Source: Kaistia granuli DSM 23481
GTDB lineage: Bacteria > Pseudomonadota > Alphaproteobacteria > Rhizobiales > Kaistiaceae
Length of the DNA: 64,000 bases
Reading direction: 5' to 3'
Assembly (NCBI RefSeq): GCF_000380505.1
Contig: NZ_AQYH01000010.1
Location: forward strand, 610,903 to 674,902
Position 1 is the stretch's first letter; each line of letters opens with the position of its first letter. Made by a program: the position numbers and the translations under genes. Of the stretch, positions 1 through 8,040 are shown piece after piece. Under the pieces are notes generated by a model. The model saw only the letters and a program-made list of their open reading frames with translations. It was not told where the DNA came from and made no database searches.

Positions 1-1
1 C

Positions 2-520
2 GTCCGGGTGACCCGGGAGGAACTCGACACCAGCAAGCTCAACCGCGAGGCCAAGCTGATCTCTGCCGGTCTATCGGACATGCCGGTGCCGTTCTCCCGC
101 CGCATCGGGCTTGAGATCGTCCCGGCGGCGGACTGGACGGCGCGCATGCAGGAGCGGGGGCTGGACAAGCTCGTCGACGCTTATGGCATTCATGTCTATC
201 CGGGCGGCACCGGCACGAAGACACGTCGAGAGGCGCTCGTGCGCGAGGCTCTGTCCTTCTGCGGACCGGAGGCGGCCGGCAAGCCGTGCTGGATCACCGA
301 GTGGGGCGTCGCCAATACGTCTCCGGCCTGCCCGATCGAAGACGACAAGCGGGCCGCGCAGGTGAACCAGCTTCGCTCGATCATCGATGCCGACATCGAG
401 ACCGGTCGGGTCGAGGCAGCCTACTATTTCGATTGGGACAGCGAGACGCCCTATAGCGTCTGGCGCTGCGGCGGCCTGTCCTCGGCGGGCCGCGCGGCGG
501 TCCGGCCAGTGGCCGACTGA
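2..520 (+). CDS. Glycoside-hydrolase-like protein, C-terminal part (5' end outside window)
   Basis: The reading frame is open from the left edge and stops at 518-520, so only the last 172 or so residues are present. The visible part looks like the C-terminal half of a TIM-barrel glycoside hydrolase: a GIHVYP segment, then WITEWGVAN, where the Glu fits the nucleophile on a late barrel strand of clan GH-A enzymes, then a strand AAYYFDWDSE. A GTG codon at 8 could be read as a start, but a complete barrel cannot begin there. It is followed 42 nt later by an SGNH hydrolase on the same strand, so the two probably share a transcript and act on the same glycan. The family assignment is inferred from the motif and fold pattern only; the substrate cannot be told. 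Confidence 0.6.
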   Translation, partial: VRVTREELDTSKLNREAKLISAGLSDMPVPFSRRIGLEIVPAADWTARMQERGLDKLVDAYGIHVYPGGTGTKTRREALVREALSFCGPEAAGKPCWITEWGVANTSPACPIEDDKRAAQVNQLRSIIDADIETGRVEAAYYFDWDSETPYSVWRCGGLSSAGRAAVRPVAD

Positions 521-562
521 GCCCCCGATCGTTCGTTTGGATTTTCAGGGAGGAAAGCGCGA

Positions 563-1741
563 ATGGCGCTCCGCACTATCGTCATCGGCGGTTCGAACAC
601 GGTGATGCAGCCCGGCTACTGGCCCAGCCTTCTGACCAACATGGCGCGGCGCGGCGTCGCGCTCGACGTGGTGGCGGATCTCTCCGTCGGCGGCACGACC
701 TCGGGCTTCGGGCTGTATCAGCTGAAGGCGCATGAAGGCCTCGCCGATGCCGACGTCCTGATCATCGAATATGCGCTGAACGATGCCTTCGTCTACGGCG
801 ACGAAAGACGGCCCTTCCGCCATTGGGCCCGCTTCTACGAGGGCATCCTACGCCATGCCCTGGCCCAGAATCCGAAGCTGCGGATCGTCTCGCTGGTCTT
901 TGGCGCCCGTGGCGGTTCGTTTGTCAGCTCGGTTCCGTCGATCGATGCCGGCATGCACTACATCTCCGACTGGTACGGGACGTCGGTGGTCAATGTCTCG
1001 CGCCATCTGCTGCGCCGTTTCGGTCGCGAGGTCGTGGCCGATCCCGGTTTCTACATGGACCAGGGCCACTATGCCCGGCCGATCGCAACGTCAATCGTCG
1101 CCGACATCGTCGCCGATGATCTGGAACGGATCCTGACGGCGCCGGTTCGTCCCACGGCCTTGCCTCTGCCGATCGACCCGCACCATTTCGCCGACGCCAG
1201 CATCATCGATGCCAAGACGCTGATCGAGCGTTGCGGTCTGCCGGTGCGCGACTACCGCAACCGCCGGTTTGCTGCGTCGACGGCCGATCTCGGCAACATG
1301 CGGCTGAAGCTCGAATTCGAGAAGGGCCGACCGCTGGCCTTCTCCTATGTCTGCGCCCCGGAGGTCGGCCCGCTGGAGATTTCCATGCCGGGCGAGACCG
1401 TGGAAGCGGCGATGCTGAAGGGCGGCGTCCGCGACGGCACCTTCAAGTTCCTGCTCTCGATGCTGAGCTGCGAGTTCCTCTATCCCGGTCCCGCGCTGTT
1501 GCAGGAGCCGGCGAAATTCGCCTGCTCGATCCAGGTCGCGCAGGGCGAGGCCCGGACCAACCGCCATGTGCCGAAGGACAATGTCGCGCACGCGGCGTAT
1601 GACCCAGCGGTGGAGCCGGTGCTGCCGCTTCTCGGCATCCTGCATACGGGCACGCTGAAATCGAGCGTCGCCGAGCCGGTCGAACGGGCTGTGCTTCAGC
1701 CGGCGGCGGCGACCGAGCGCATCGAAGCGCCCAGCATCTGA
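563..1741 (+). CDS. SGNH/GDSL-family hydrolase, possible glycan O-acyl esterase
   Basis: The 392-residue product carries the SGNH blocks in order. GGSNT (residues 9-13) has the likely nucleophile Ser11, SVGGTTS (41-47) supplies the oxyanion Gly, EYALND (69-74) has Asn73, and DQGHY (166-170) gives the Asp166/His169 pair. Enzymes of this superfamily remove or transfer acyl groups on carbohydrates or lipids. A C-terminal region of about 200 residues after the catalytic domain is not recognised. The ATG at 563 has a strong ribosome binding site (AGGGAGGAA). No signal peptide is evident, so it is probably cytoplasmic. It lies between a glycoside-hydrolase-like gene and glycosyltransferases, which suggests editing of acetyl or acyl groups on the locus glycan. 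Its 3' end overlaps the convergent glycosyltransferase gene by 46 bases. Confidence 0.72.
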   Translation: MALRTIVIGGSNTVMQPGYWPSLLTNMARRGVALDVVADLSVGGTTSGFGLYQLKAHEGLADADVLIIEYALNDAFVYGDERRPFRHWARFYEGILRHALAQNPKLRIVSLVFGARGGSFVSSVPSIDAGMHYISDWYGTSVVNVSRHLLRRFGREVVADPGFYMDQGHYARPIATSIVADIVADDLERILTAPVRPTALPLPIDPHHFADASIIDAKTLIERCGLPVRDYRNRRFAASTADLGNMRLKLEFEKGRPLAFSYVCAPEVGPLEISMPGETVEAAMLKGGVRDGTFKFLLSMLSCEFLYPGPALLQEPAKFACSIQVAQGEARTNRHVPKDNVAHAAYDPAVEPVLPLLGILHTGTLKSSVAEPVERAVLQPAAATERIEAPSI

Positions 1742-2937
1742 GCGAGGATCGTCCGCTGCCGCGTCAGGCACTTGTCGAGCGCATAGCGCTCGATGATGGT
1801 CTGGCGCGCCTGCCGGCGCATGTCGACGAAATCCCGCGGTCGGGCCAGTACGTCAAGGACCGTCTCGGCCAGTGCTTCCGGTTCGAAGAAGGGCACGAGA
1901 AGCCCATTTTCGCGGTGGCGTATGACTTCCTGAACGGGTTCGGTCGCCGACCCGATCACCAGGGCGCCGCAGGACATCGCCTCGAGCACCGACCAGGAAA
2001 GCACAAACGGATAGGTTAGATAGACGTGAACGGCTGAGATCTGGAAAAGCCGCGTCAACGTCTCATGCGGAACTTGTCCGGGAAAGAATACCCGCTCGGG
2101 ATCCAACGCGGTTTCTTCACGGACGGCCTCTTTCCAGGATTTGCCGTCACGCCGCGACGCACCATAGCTGTTGGAATCGCCGCCGACGAAGACGAAGATG
2201 GCGTCCTTGTTGCGCTGGAGGACGATCTCGGCTGCCTTCGCCGCCTGCGGGAAGCCGCGATAGGGCTCGAGGTCGCGCGCCGCGAAGGTAACGACCGGGT
2301 CGCCAGGCCGGATCACGCGGCCATTCGGCAGGGTCAGCCCACGTCCGCTGTCTGGCCGGAAGCGGCGGGTATCGATGCCGTCATGGCATATGGCGATGCG
2401 CCGGGCATGGCTCTGCGGATAGCGGCTGCGCTGCCACCCGGTCGGACTGATGCCGGCGTCGATGGCATCGAGCGTCACCAACTGCGCCGCGTTGCGCAGC
2501 CTGAGCCGCTGACGAACGTCGAGGTCGATGATGTCCTCCGGATCGAAGCCGACATCGGCGCCCTCGGCCCGGTAGAAAAACTCGCAATAGCCGAGGGCCG
2601 GGGCGGCGGGCACGACGTCCTTGACGAACATCATGCTGCCCCAGCCGATATGGCCGACGATCAGATCCGGCGGCCCTTCCGCGCGCACCAGGGCATCGAG
2701 CGTCTCGGCAACCCGCAGGCCGAGACGGACATGATGCTCTGTTGTCGCCAACGGGCTGCTGCGGATCGCGGCGGGCTTGGCCGGCGGCTCCGCCCTGTGG
2801 CGAACAATCCGCACGCCGGGCAGGCGCCGATCGACGCTCTCCGTGATCAGCGTCACCTCGTTGCCGGCCGCGGCGAGGCTGGCGGCCAGATGCTCGAACT
2901 GGCCGATGCCGCGCCTGTGGACGAAGAGAATACGCAT
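1696..2937 (-). CDS. Glycosyltransferase family 4 (GT-B fold)
   Basis: This 413-residue protein has the two Rossmann-like halves of a GT-B enzyme. The N-terminus MRILFVHRRGIGQFEHLAASL is a typical first strand and helix, and FPGQVPHETL followed by LEAMSCGALVIGSATEPVQEVI is the nucleotide-sugar site of family 4. The first acidic residue of the usual E-x7-E motif appears replaced (FVLSWSVLEAM), which is tolerated in some members. The ATG at 2937 lies 45 nt downstream of the MarR-type gene on the same strand, so the two are probably co-transcribed. Its end overlaps the convergent SGNH gene. It probably adds one sugar to the locus polysaccharide or glycoprotein; donor and acceptor are unknown. 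Confidence 0.85.
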   Translation of the reverse strand: MRILFVHRRGIGQFEHLAASLAAAGNEVTLITESVDRRLPGVRIVRHRAEPPAKPAAIRSSPLATTEHHVRLGLRVAETLDALVRAEGPPDLIVGHIGWGSMMFVKDVVPAAPALGYCEFFYRAEGADVGFDPEDIIDLDVRQRLRLRNAAQLVTLDAIDAGISPTGWQRSRYPQSHARRIAICHDGIDTRRFRPDSGRGLTLPNGRVIRPGDPVVTFAARDLEPYRGFPQAAKAAEIVLQRNKDAIFVFVGGDSNSYGASRRDGKSWKEAVREETALDPERVFFPGQVPHETLTRLFQISAVHVYLTYPFVLSWSVLEAMSCGALVIGSATEPVQEVIRHRENGLLVPFFEPEALAETVLDVLARPRDFVDMRRQARQTIIERYALDKCLTRQRTILAQMLGASMRSVAAAG

Positions 2938-2982
2938 CAGGGAAGGGCCCCTGTTTCTGGTGGCGGCGGGGCGGCCAGCCGG

Positions 2983-3552
2983 CTACGCGCCGTAGCGCGT
3001 CGCATTGGTCCAGACCAGTTCCAGCTTCTGGAGCAGGCGATAGGCGTTGTCGAGCTCGCGCGATTCGTCTTCGTCGCGAACGAGCAGGCGATGATAGGTG
3101 TCATCCGCCGTGCGCAGGGCCTGGCACAGTTCATGTCCCTTCTGGGAAAGGCTGATCCGGGCCGAGCGGCGGTCGCGCTGCGAGGCGACGCGATCGATGT
3201 AGCCGAGATCGACAAGCTGCTTCAGGTAGTAGGAGACGTTCGAACCGAGATAGTGGCCCTTGTCGAGCAGGTCCCGCACCGACAGCTCGCCATTGCCGAT
3301 CGTGAACAGCACCATAACCTGGGCCGGACCGATATCGCCGACGCCCAACTTGCCCATCTCGATCCGGAGCAGATCGGTGAATCGCCGGTTGACGCGCTCG
3401 ATGGTCCTGGCGAGCTCGAAGTGCGTTACGTGCCCGCCGTCGTGCTCGGTTACCACCGTGATTACGCTCGCAGATGCGAGATTGTTGTTGGACAAAGTGT
3501 TGTTGTCCGACTCTTCGACTTCTACCGCCGCTTGCAGAAGTTCTCGTGTCAT
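2983..3552 (-). CDS. MarR-family winged-helix transcriptional regulator
   Basis: The product (about 189 residues from the ATG at 3552; an in-frame ATG at 3567 would add five) has a central winged helix: IGPAQVMVLFTIGNGELSV, the recognition segment GSNVSYYLKQLVDLGYI, and the wing RDRRSARISLSQKG. A helical C-terminus should dimerise. The N-terminal 45 residues are Asn/Glu/Thr-rich and probably flexible. It resembles the long rhizobial MarR proteins of the LdtR type, but I cannot confirm orthology. I prefer 3552 because a G-rich stretch sits just upstream, while 3567 has no Shine-Dalgarno match. It is divergent from the secretion operon across an AT-rich 166-181 bp region with repeated motifs, so it is the obvious candidate regulator of that operon. 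Confidence 0.85.
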   Translation of the reverse strand: MTRELLQAAVEVEESDNNTLSNNNLASASVITVVTEHDGGHVTHFELARTIERVNRRFTDLLRIEMGKLGVGDIGPAQVMVLFTIGNGELSVRDLLDKGHYLGSNVSYYLKQLVDLGYIDRVASQRDRRSARISLSQKGHELCQALRTADDTYHRLLVRDEDESRELDNAYRLLQKLELVWTNATRYGA

Positions 3553-3567
3553 TATCGGGCCCCGCAT

Positions 3568-3733
3568 TGCTAATTTTAATTCAAGTTTAGAAGCATTGTT
3601 GTGTTTCGATTCGTCTGTTGGGCAATGCTTCAGCCTATAGACGTATTCGAATCAAGCATTTCGTAAGATTGTCCGAAAATTCGATTAAATGTATCTTCTG
3701 GACACCCTTGAAGCTGGACGATAAAGTTCAGAA
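3568..3733. promoter_or_regulatory. AT-rich divergent promoter region with repeated AAGCATT motifs
   Basis: This intergenic stretch between the MarR-type gene and the type I secretion operon is much more AT-rich than its surroundings. It contains AAGCATTG at 3591-3598, its exact inverse CAATGCTT at 3623-3630, a further AAGCATT at 3654-3660, and the 8-bp palindrome ATTCGAAT at 3645-3652. Such an arrangement is what a dimeric MarR-type repressor could bind. Promoter elements in both directions must lie here, but I could not assign -35 and -10 boxes confidently. Operator function is inference. Confidence 0.45.
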
Positions 3734-5542
3734 ATGACAATTTCAAGGCAATCCAATATTATGCCGAAAATTGAAGCAACGTCGAGTGATGTTGCAGGTG
3801 CGAAGGCGTCGGGGAAGGTTGAGGTTCCTGAGGCCGTGGTGATCGAGGCGCGTCGTTCCTTCATGGCCGGCCTCGGCTATGCTGCAATCCTGAGTGCATT
3901 CATCAACGTCCTGCAACTAACCGTTCCGCTCTACATGCTTCAAGTGCACGACCGTGTGCTGAATAGCCGGAGCATGGACACCCTGGCCATGTTGTCGATA
4001 CTGGCAGGTGGCGCGCTGGTTCTCTACGGTCTTCTTGAGTTTATCCGCTATCAGGCGTTCCAGGTGATGAGCGGAAGGCTGGTGCGCAAGCTGAATGGCC
4101 CGGTGCTGGCGGCCTCGATCCGCGCGGCCGCGCGTGAGGGGGCTAGCCGGGCGGCGCAGGCGCTGCGCGATCTGGCCGAACTCAGGTCCTTCCTGACCGG
4201 TCATGCCGTCACCGCTCCGCTTGAGGCAATGTGGAGCCCTATCTTCCTGGCCGTTCTGTTCATGCTGCACCCGGGCTTCGGCATCGTCGGAATCGTTTCC
4301 ATCCTGATTCTGGTCATTTCCAGCATCGCCCTCGATATCTCGACGCGTAGCCTGCTGACAGAAGCCAACAAGGCGAATGTCGAGGCGATCGGCAATGTCG
4401 CGGGCCAGATTCGCCATGCCGAGGTGATCGAGAGCATGGGGATGCTGCCCGCTCTGGCCGCACGCTGGCGTCTGGCTCAATTCAGCGCCCTTGAATTGCT
4501 GGAGACCGCGAACCGTCGCGGAAAAATCATTGCCACGGTAACCAGAACGCTTCGCTACGGGATGCAGCTCTTCGTGCTGGCGTTGGGGTGTATCCTGGCT
4601 ATCCGGCAGGAGATTTCGAGTGGCGCCATGATTGCCGCGACCATCGTCATGGGCCGTCTGCTGATGCCCTTCGACAGCGTGGTCGAGAATGGCCGTCAGT
4701 GGGTGATGGCAACAGGTGCCTGGAAGCGGGTTCGCGGGCTGATCGAATCCGAGGGCGCCGACCGGCAGACCATGCCGACCTCTGTCTGCGACGGCGATCT
4801 CGTCGTCGATCGCCTGATCTATGCCGCGGAAGGCCAGGATGTCCCGATCATCAAGGGCATCTCGTTCAGCCTGTCGCCGGGCGATGTGCTGGGGGTCATT
4901 GGCCCCTCTGCCGCTGGCAAGTCAACCCTGGCGCGCCTTCTCGTCGGCATCATCAAGCCGACCGCGGGCGGCGTCTATCTGGACGGCAACAGCGTCTATC
5001 TCTGGGAGCGGGCTTCGTTCGGCCAGCTCGTCGGCTATCTGCCGCAGGCGGTGTCGCTGCTGGACGGGACGATCCGCGACAACATTTCCCGCATGGATGA
5101 TGGAGACCCACGCGCGGTGATCGAAGCCGCCCGGACCGCCGACGTGCACGAGATGATCGGCCGGTTGCCGCTCGGCTACGATACGCCGGTCGGCGATGCC
5201 CGTCTGACGCTTTCGGGCGGCCAGCGCCAGCGGGTGGCGCTGGCGCGCTGCCTCTACGGCCATCCGCGGCTGATTGTGCTCGACGAACCGAACGCCAATC
5301 TCGACGCGACGGGGGAGGCGGCGTTGATTCGGGCGATCCGCGCGGCGAAGGCGGAAGGCGCCATCGTCGTCATGATCGCGCACCGTCCCGCGATCATGGA
5401 GGTCGCAGACAAGTTGCTCGTGCTGGAGAATGGCCGGGTGTCCCAGTTCGGTCCGCGGACCGACATCATTTCGCCGATGACGGGCGAGCGGTCGGTGGCG
5501 AAGGCTTCGCCGGCGATCGCCAAAGGCGGAGACCATCGATGA
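3734..5542 (+). CDS. Type I secretion ABC exporter (permease/ATPase, PrtD/PrsD-like)
   Basis: The 602-residue protein has an N-terminal transmembrane domain (about residues 45-310, starting with a helix FMAGLGYAAILSAFINVLQL) and a C-terminal nucleotide-binding domain. Walker A GPSAAGKSTL is near 390, the signature LSGGQRQRVALAR near 493, Walker B LIVLDEPNANLD near 513, and the switch histidine in AHRP near 550. There is no N-terminal C39-like domain, which fits exporters for RTX proteins such as PrtD and rhizobial PrsD. It would form the inner-membrane pump that takes unfolded RTX substrates straight out of the cytoplasm. It overlaps the adaptor gene by ATGA (5539-5542). An in-frame ATG at 3761 is an alternative start. 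Confidence 0.93.
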   Translation: MTISRQSNIMPKIEATSSDVAGAKASGKVEVPEAVVIEARRSFMAGLGYAAILSAFINVLQLTVPLYMLQVHDRVLNSRSMDTLAMLSILAGGALVLYGLLEFIRYQAFQVMSGRLVRKLNGPVLAASIRAAAREGASRAAQALRDLAELRSFLTGHAVTAPLEAMWSPIFLAVLFMLHPGFGIVGIVSILILVISSIALDISTRSLLTEANKANVEAIGNVAGQIRHAEVIESMGMLPALAARWRLAQFSALELLETANRRGKIIATVTRTLRYGMQLFVLALGCILAIRQEISSGAMIAATIVMGRLLMPFDSVVENGRQWVMATGAWKRVRGLIESEGADRQTMPTSVCDGDLVVDRLIYAAEGQDVPIIKGISFSLSPGDVLGVIGPSAAGKSTLARLLVGIIKPTAGGVYLDGNSVYLWERASFGQLVGYLPQAVSLLDGTIRDNISRMDDGDPRAVIEAARTADVHEMIGRLPLGYDTPVGDARLTLSGGQRQRVALARCLYGHPRLIVLDEPNANLDATGEAALIRAIRAAKAEGAIVVMIAHRPAIMEVADKLLVLENGRVSQFGPRTDIISPMTGERSVAKASPAIAKGGDHR

Positions 5543-6936
5543 AGAATCTGACCCGACAGACGCCGGCCGAACTTGATCGCGCCCGGCGCGACGCCGTGCC
5601 GGCGATCGTCTATGCCGCCGCCTTGCGCGGCGGCCGCAATGAGATCCTCGATCGCGAACCAAGCCTGCGCATTCCGATCATCGCGGGCGTGGTCGCCGTC
5701 ACGATCGGCTTCGGGGGGTTCATCGGCTGGGCCTATTCGGCGAGCCTCGACAGTGCCGCCGTCGCCAGTGGTTCCGTCGTTGCTGATACCAAGCGCAAGA
5801 CGGTCAGCCACTACGAGGGCGGCATCCTAAAGCGGCTCCTGGTGAAGGAGGGCGACGTCGTCAAGGCGGGCCAGCCTCTCATCCTGCTCGACGACACCCG
5901 GGCCCGCTCCGAATTGCAGCAGCTGACGGCGCGGCGCTTCGCGTTGATGGCGAAGCTGGCGCGGCTGCGCAGCGAACAGGCGGATGCGGCGACGGTCGAC
6001 TTCCCGGCCGAGCTGCTGGCCTCGACGGAGCCGGCGGCGCGGGACGCGGTGGCGGCCGAGAGCAAGTTCTTTCTCTCCCGTGTTGCTGCCAAAAGCGGCC
6101 GCCTCGACGTGCAGCAGAAGTCTGTCGAGCAGCACGAGGCGGAAGCCCAGGCGCTCGTGGCCCAAAGCGAGGCGACACGGCAGCAGCAGGAGCTCCTCAA
6201 GGAGCAGCGCGTGGCAATCGCCGGACTGGTCGAGAAGGGCTATGCCAAGCGCTCGCAATTGCTGGAGATCGATACGCGGCTCAGCGCGCTGCTCGGCAAT
6301 GCCGGCGAACTGAAGGCCAACAGGGCCAAGGCCGATCAGGCCAGGGCCGGCGCCAACCTCGAGCTACTCGCCCTGACGCAGGACTGGCTGCAGCAGGTGG
6401 CGGGAGACATCGCCACGGCGCAGGGCGAACTCGCCGATGTCGAGGAGCGCATTACCGCGGCGCGCGATGTGTTCCAGCGGCTCGAGGTTCGTTCGCCGCA
6501 AGCCGGTATCATCGTCAATGCCCAGATCCGAACGGTCGGCGGCGCGATCATCGCCGGCGCACCGTTGATGGACATCGTGCCGGAAGACGAGCCTTTGGTG
6601 ATCGAGGCGCATGTCCGACCGACCGATATCGACAGCATCCGCGTCGGCTCGCCCGTGCGGGTGCGGCTGACGGCCTACAACCAGCGCAGCCATGCGCCGC
6701 TGGAGGGCAGGCTGACCTATGTCGCCGCCGACCATGTCGTCGACGAGCGGACCAACTCCTCCTATTTCGTGACACGCGCCGAGGTGCTGCCGGAGTCACT
6801 GGCATCGGCGCCCGACGTGAAGCTCTATCCGGGTATGCCGGCCGACATGTTGATCATCAACAAGCCCCGGCTGGCCATCGACTACCTGCTCTCGCCGATC
6901 ACGGACAGCTTCAACGCGGCTTTCCACGAAGAGTGA
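5539..6936 (+). CDS. HlyD-family membrane fusion protein of type I secretion system (PrsE-like)
   Basis: This 465-residue adaptor has one N-terminal membrane helix (IPIIAGVVAVTIGFGGFIGW, about residues 35-60). A short lipoyl-like half follows (KTVSHYEGGILKRLLVKEGD), then a long coiled-coil hairpin rich in Ala, Gln and Glu (about 115-310), and the second lipoyl and beta-barrel segments (RSPQAGIIV, GAPLMDIVPED, GMPADMLI). That is the standard type I secretion adaptor architecture, spanning the periplasm between the ABC pump and an outer-membrane TolC-type channel. It is translationally coupled to the ABC gene. No TolC-like gene is visible in the window, so the channel must be encoded elsewhere. 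About 300 bp of AT-rich sequence separates it from the first RTX gene. Confidence 0.93.
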   Translation: MKNLTRQTPAELDRARRDAVPAIVYAAALRGGRNEILDREPSLRIPIIAGVVAVTIGFGGFIGWAYSASLDSAAVASGSVVADTKRKTVSHYEGGILKRLLVKEGDVVKAGQPLILLDDTRARSELQQLTARRFALMAKLARLRSEQADAATVDFPAELLASTEPAARDAVAAESKFFLSRVAAKSGRLDVQQKSVEQHEAEAQALVAQSEATRQQQELLKEQRVAIAGLVEKGYAKRSQLLEIDTRLSALLGNAGELKANRAKADQARAGANLELLALTQDWLQQVAGDIATAQGELADVEERITAARDVFQRLEVRSPQAGIIVNAQIRTVGGAIIAGAPLMDIVPEDEPLVIEAHVRPTDIDSIRVGSPVRVRLTAYNQRSHAPLEGRLTYVAADHVVDERTNSSYFVTRAEVLPESLASAPDVKLYPGMPADMLIINKPRLAIDYLLSPITDSFNAAFHEE

Positions 6937-7235
6937 TCCCCCTTGAGTCATGCTGCGATGCAGCAATTTTCCTTAGAATATAGTTTGGATTTCCGGATAA
7001 TTTAGCTTCATTGGTATGTCAGTAATTCCGTAAATATACGAATTAGTCTAATAAATGTACTAGTTTCTGAAAGATCTAAAGAGTCGAATCCTTGATAAAG
7101 TCGTTGAACATGTCGGTTGATCGCTTATAGTGCAGTGCGTCATGCTTTCCGAAACCAAGTGCGTTTGCGGAAAGCGCGGCGGCCGCGGAGATACTTCGAT
7201 CTGGGCGGCGAGAAGCGACTGACAAGGAGACCTCG
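6937..7235 (+). promoter_or_regulatory. AT-rich leader/promoter region of first RTX gene
   Basis: About 300 bases without a gene, strikingly AT-rich from about 6950 to 7130 and returning to high GC just before the RTX start. The base composition matches the other AT-rich regulatory stretch at 3568-3733 and suggests an independent promoter for the RTX gene. The ribosome binding site AAGGAGA at about 7224-7230 is strong. I did not find a convincing terminator for the adaptor gene or a certain promoter. Confidence 0.35.
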
Positions 7236-7949
7236 ATGGCCACTCTAGAAGGCGGGGCGTATGATGACGTCCTATTCGGCTCGCGATTCAGCGATATCAT
7301 CTTCGCCCATGCCGGAGCTGACACTGTCTTTGGCGGCAATGGCGACGATATGATTTTCGGCGAAGCCGGCAACGACACGCTTTTCGGCGACAACGGCAAT
7401 GACCTGTTGTTCGGCGGAATTGGCGACGACGCGCTGTTCGGCGGCAATGGGGATGACTTCCTGTTCGGCGGCGCCGGCAATGACCAGCTGTTCGGTGAGA
7501 ACGGCAATGACGTCCTTGACGGTGGCGTTGGCGATGACGTCCTCGACGGCGGCAACGGCAATGACATTCTGCTCGGTGGTGCTGGCAACGACGTCCTGTA
7601 TGGCGGCAAAGGCAGCGACATTCTCAGCGGCGGCGATGGCAACGACATCCTCGACGGCGGCGCCGGCAATGACATTTTGACCGGCGGTGCGGGCCAAGAC
7701 GTCTTCGTCTTCACCGGTGGCGGCGGCAACGATGTCGTCCTCGACTTCCATGCTGGTGAGGATCTTCTGCAGATCTCCAAGAACATCAACGATCTGAACA
7801 TCACGTCGGCCGATGATCTTGCTGCTCGTGCCACGCAGGTTGGCGGCAATACCATCATCGATCTTGGCAACGGCGACTCCATCACGCTGGTGAACGTCAA
7901 TGCCGACGACGTTCACAACAACCCGAACGGCTATTTCGTTATCAGCTGA
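7236..7949 (+). CDS. Small RTX calcium-binding repeat protein, likely type I secretion substrate
   Basis: The 237-residue protein is almost entirely GGxGxDxLx-type nonapeptide repeats (about residues 12-165), with two repeat units per 18 residues, for example [20 protein letters not shown]-terminal segment (about 165-237) then has the [20 protein letters not shown] motif that often closes RTX domains. It ends in the hydrophobic tail YFVIS, as expected for an uncleaved C-terminal secretion signal. No enzymatic or adhesive domain is present, so it may act as a calcium-folded matrix or anchoring protein. It follows the exporter genes and precedes the glycosyltransferase run. The ATG at 7236 has the ribosome binding site AAGGAGA. 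Confidence 0.9.
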   Translation: MATLEGGAYDDVLFGSRFSDIIFAHAGADTVFGGNGDDMIFGEAGNDTLFGDNGNDLLFGGIGDDALFGGNGDDFLFGGAGNDQLFGENGNDVLDGGVGDDVLDGGNGNDILLGGAGNDVLYGGKGSDILSGGDGNDILDGGAGNDILTGGAGQDVFVFTGGGGNDVVLDFHAGEDLLQISKNINDLNITSADDLAARATQVGGNTIIDLGNGDSITLVNVNADDVHNNPNGYFVIS

Positions 7950-8040
7950 TCCCCCGTCGGCTGATGGCCTGCGGCGCCTGGACCCTCCCACCGGGCGCCG
8001 CAGAAGTTCCCTTTGAGTTCGCGATATCGAGGTGCCCGGC

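Noticed and set aside
3490..3508. Inverted repeat GGACAA / TTGTCC
   Set aside because: Lies within the coding sequence of the MarR-type gene and encodes its Asn/Thr-rich N-terminus; short arms, no supporting context for an operator.
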